A DNA stretch of 22,740 nt from Chloroflexota bacterium (GTDB lineage: Bacteria > Chloroflexota > Dehalococcoidia > DSTF01 > RBG-16-68-14): assembly GCA_022561355.1 (NCBI GenBank), contig JADFRJ010000007.1:1-22740 (forward strand), in the 5' to 3' direction. The notes under the pieces are model-generated. The model ran no database searches. It saw nothing but the letters and a program-made list of their open reading frames with translations, and was not told the DNA's origin. This document shows, piece after piece, positions 21,637 through 22,740 of the stretch (position 1 is the first letter of the stretch; each line of letters opens with the position of its first letter). The translations under genes and the position numbers were made by a program.

Positions 21637-22740
21637 ATCTCAACAGACTGATCACGCCTCTCGTCCTGCTGGTGGTCGCGGGACTCGTCATTGGACTGCC
21701 TGCCGAACGGTCTCGAGATTTCGACGGCACGATCAACTTCCTCGCGATCTTCGCGACGACGGTCGCGATCTACGGGATTTTCACGCTGGCACTCAATGTC
21801 CAGTGGGGTTACACGGGCGTCTTCAACTTTGGCGTCGCAGCTTTCTTCATGGTCGGGGCATACACGGCAGCCATCTTCGTGAAGCCGCCGGCAGACCCGG
21901 AAGGTTCGGTCAGATACATCGGCGGGTTCGGTGAGGCGCTTTCGCCACCGTTTCTTGGTGGCGATCAATGGGTGCCGTTCCTGGTAGCAATACTTGCCGC
22001 CGCTATCGCCTCGGGCATCCTTGCCGTCCTCTTAGCCGTGCCAACGTTGCGCCTGCGAGAGGACTACCTGGCGATCACGACGATCGGCGTTGCCGAGTTG
22101 CTGCGCCGGGTTGTGATCCAAGAAGACGGGCTCGTCAACGGCAGCCGCAGCCTGATCGGCATCCCTAAGCCGTTCAGCGGTTACTTCGACGCCGACACCA
22201 ACCGCTTCGTCTACCTGGCCGTCGCCGTTGTGATATTAGCCATCGTCTTCCTGCTGGTAGAGCGCGTGATCCGTTCGCCTTGGGGCCGCGTCCTGCGAGC
22301 ACTCAAGGAGGATGAGATCGCCACCGCCGCGAGCGGCAAGAATGTCTTCGCGTTCAAGATGCAGGGCTTCGTTCTGGGCGCCATGCTGATGGGCGTTGGC
22401 GGCGCGGTCTTCGCCTTTAGCCGCGGGTCGATCGGGCCGACCACGTTCGACCACTTCTTTGCCACGTTCCTCTTCTGGGCGATGCTGATGGTTGGGGGCA
22501 GCGGCAACAACTGGGGCGCTGTCACCGGCGCATTCGTCGTGTGGGGTCTCTGGACGATCACGCTGCAATTGAACGGCTACGACCTGCCGAACATCCTGCA
22601 GAACCGCATCTTCTTCATCCGCGACTTCCTGGTCGGAGCGCTGATCGTCACGGTGCTGCTCCTCCGGCCGCGAGGTCTGATCCCGGAGGAACGCAGAGTC
22701 TCGCTCTGGCTGGACCGCCGTATGCGCAAGAGCGCACGCG
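21633..22740 (+). CDS. livM: Branched-chain amino acid-type ABC transporter permease LivM (3' end outside window)
   Basis: The frame starting at ATG 21633 reads MNLNRLITPLVLLVVAGLVI and stays open to the right edge (369 codons seen). Family features are ALNVQWGYTGVFNFGVAAFF (the L-x-x-G-y-x-G-x-x-x-x-G-x-A core of LivM), LRLREDYLAITTIGVAELLR and SPWGRVLRALKEDEIATAAS (the cytoplasmic coupling loop), and MVGGSGNNWGAVTGAFVVWG near the C-terminus, then LLLRPRGLIPEE. About ten hydrophobic segments are present. Since the typical end motif RPRGLIPEE has been reached, only a short tail is probably missing. It overlaps livH by 4 nt. The next gene, perhaps the binding protein, is outside the window. 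Confidence 0.92.
   Translation, partial: MNLNRLITPLVLLVVAGLVIGLPAERSRDFDGTINFLAIFATTVAIYGIFTLALNVQWGYTGVFNFGVAAFFMVGAYTAAIFVKPPADPEGSVRYIGGFGEALSPPFLGGDQWVPFLVAILAAAIASGILAVLLAVPTLRLREDYLAITTIGVAELLRRVVIQEDGLVNGSRSLIGIPKPFSGYFDADTNRFVYLAVAVVILAIVFLLVERVIRSPWGRVLRALKEDEIATAASGKNVFAFKMQGFVLGAMLMGVGGAVFAFSRGSIGPTTFDHFFATFLFWAMLMVGGSGNNWGAVTGAFVVWGLWTITLQLNGYDLPNILQNRIFFIRDFLVGALIVTVLLLRPRGLIPEERRVSLWLDRRMRKSAR

Noticed and set aside
1..22740. CRISPR array, rRNA, riboswitch or replication origin
   Set aside because: No regularly spaced repeats, rRNA-like segments, recognised aptamer cores or DnaA-box clusters were seen by eye.

Overview
The window looks like a metagenome-type contig from a GC-rich, free-living bacterium. 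The core genes are an actinobacterial/Chloroflexota-style KorAB 2-oxoacid:ferredoxin oxidoreductase, a Thermus-like seryl-tRNA synthetase, a deazaflavin-type nitroreductase, several short-chain dehydrogenases and a complete Liv-type ABC transporter. Together these suggest Chloroflexota (Dehalococcoidia/SAR202-like). That placement is an inference from protein style, not from a marker-gene tree. TGA is used as an ordinary stop by many genes here, so the code is standard.

Left end (1-5.2 kb): the start of flhB and the 3' half of fliR (flagellar export gate) read leftward. fliR is cut off abruptly near 1020. Beyond the cut lies an accessory island with different base composition: a membrane M48-like protease, a GNAT acetyltransferase, an Xre-ImmA/IrrE regulator-protease with a truncated PIN (DUF4411) toxin partner, and a tyrosine recombinase carrying two frameshifts. 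The island ends next to tRNA-Pro(TGG). The fliR break is either an old insertion/deletion boundary or an assembly chimera.

Middle left (5.2-9 kb): a gene-poor stretch of small exported or membrane proteins, namely two signal-peptide/C-anchor proteins (one CHRD-like), a broken lipoprotein, a small membrane coiled-coil protein, a 59-residue ORF and a frameshifted Cys/His protein. A repeated leader of about 33 bp (extended -10 plus a Shine-Dalgarno site within a hairpin) occurs three times, each oriented to the minus strand.

Core (9-14 kb): an operon CBS-protein / korA / korB / zinc-ribbon-CBS protein. It is followed by the most notable gene: a thioredoxin-fold redoxin with an in-frame TGA exactly at its redox motif (WASW-TGA-GCR). 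The frame stays open for 235 codons after the TGA, and a 6-bp stem with a G-containing loop begins 14 nt downstream (loop at 20 nt). This is best read as a selenoprotein with a bacterial SECIS. Convergent tRNA-Asp(GTC) lies just beyond a perfect terminator hairpin.

Right part (14-22.7 kb): nitroreductase and SDR genes rightward; a leftward run SDR / F420-type nitroreductase (frameshifted) / YdjM-like membrane hydrolase / serS; then livG-livF-livH-livM with 4-nt overlaps, running off the right edge. No substrate-binding protein for the transporter is seen in the window. Several single-nucleotide lesions are scattered across small genes while the large metabolic genes are intact, so both gene decay and sequence error must be considered.
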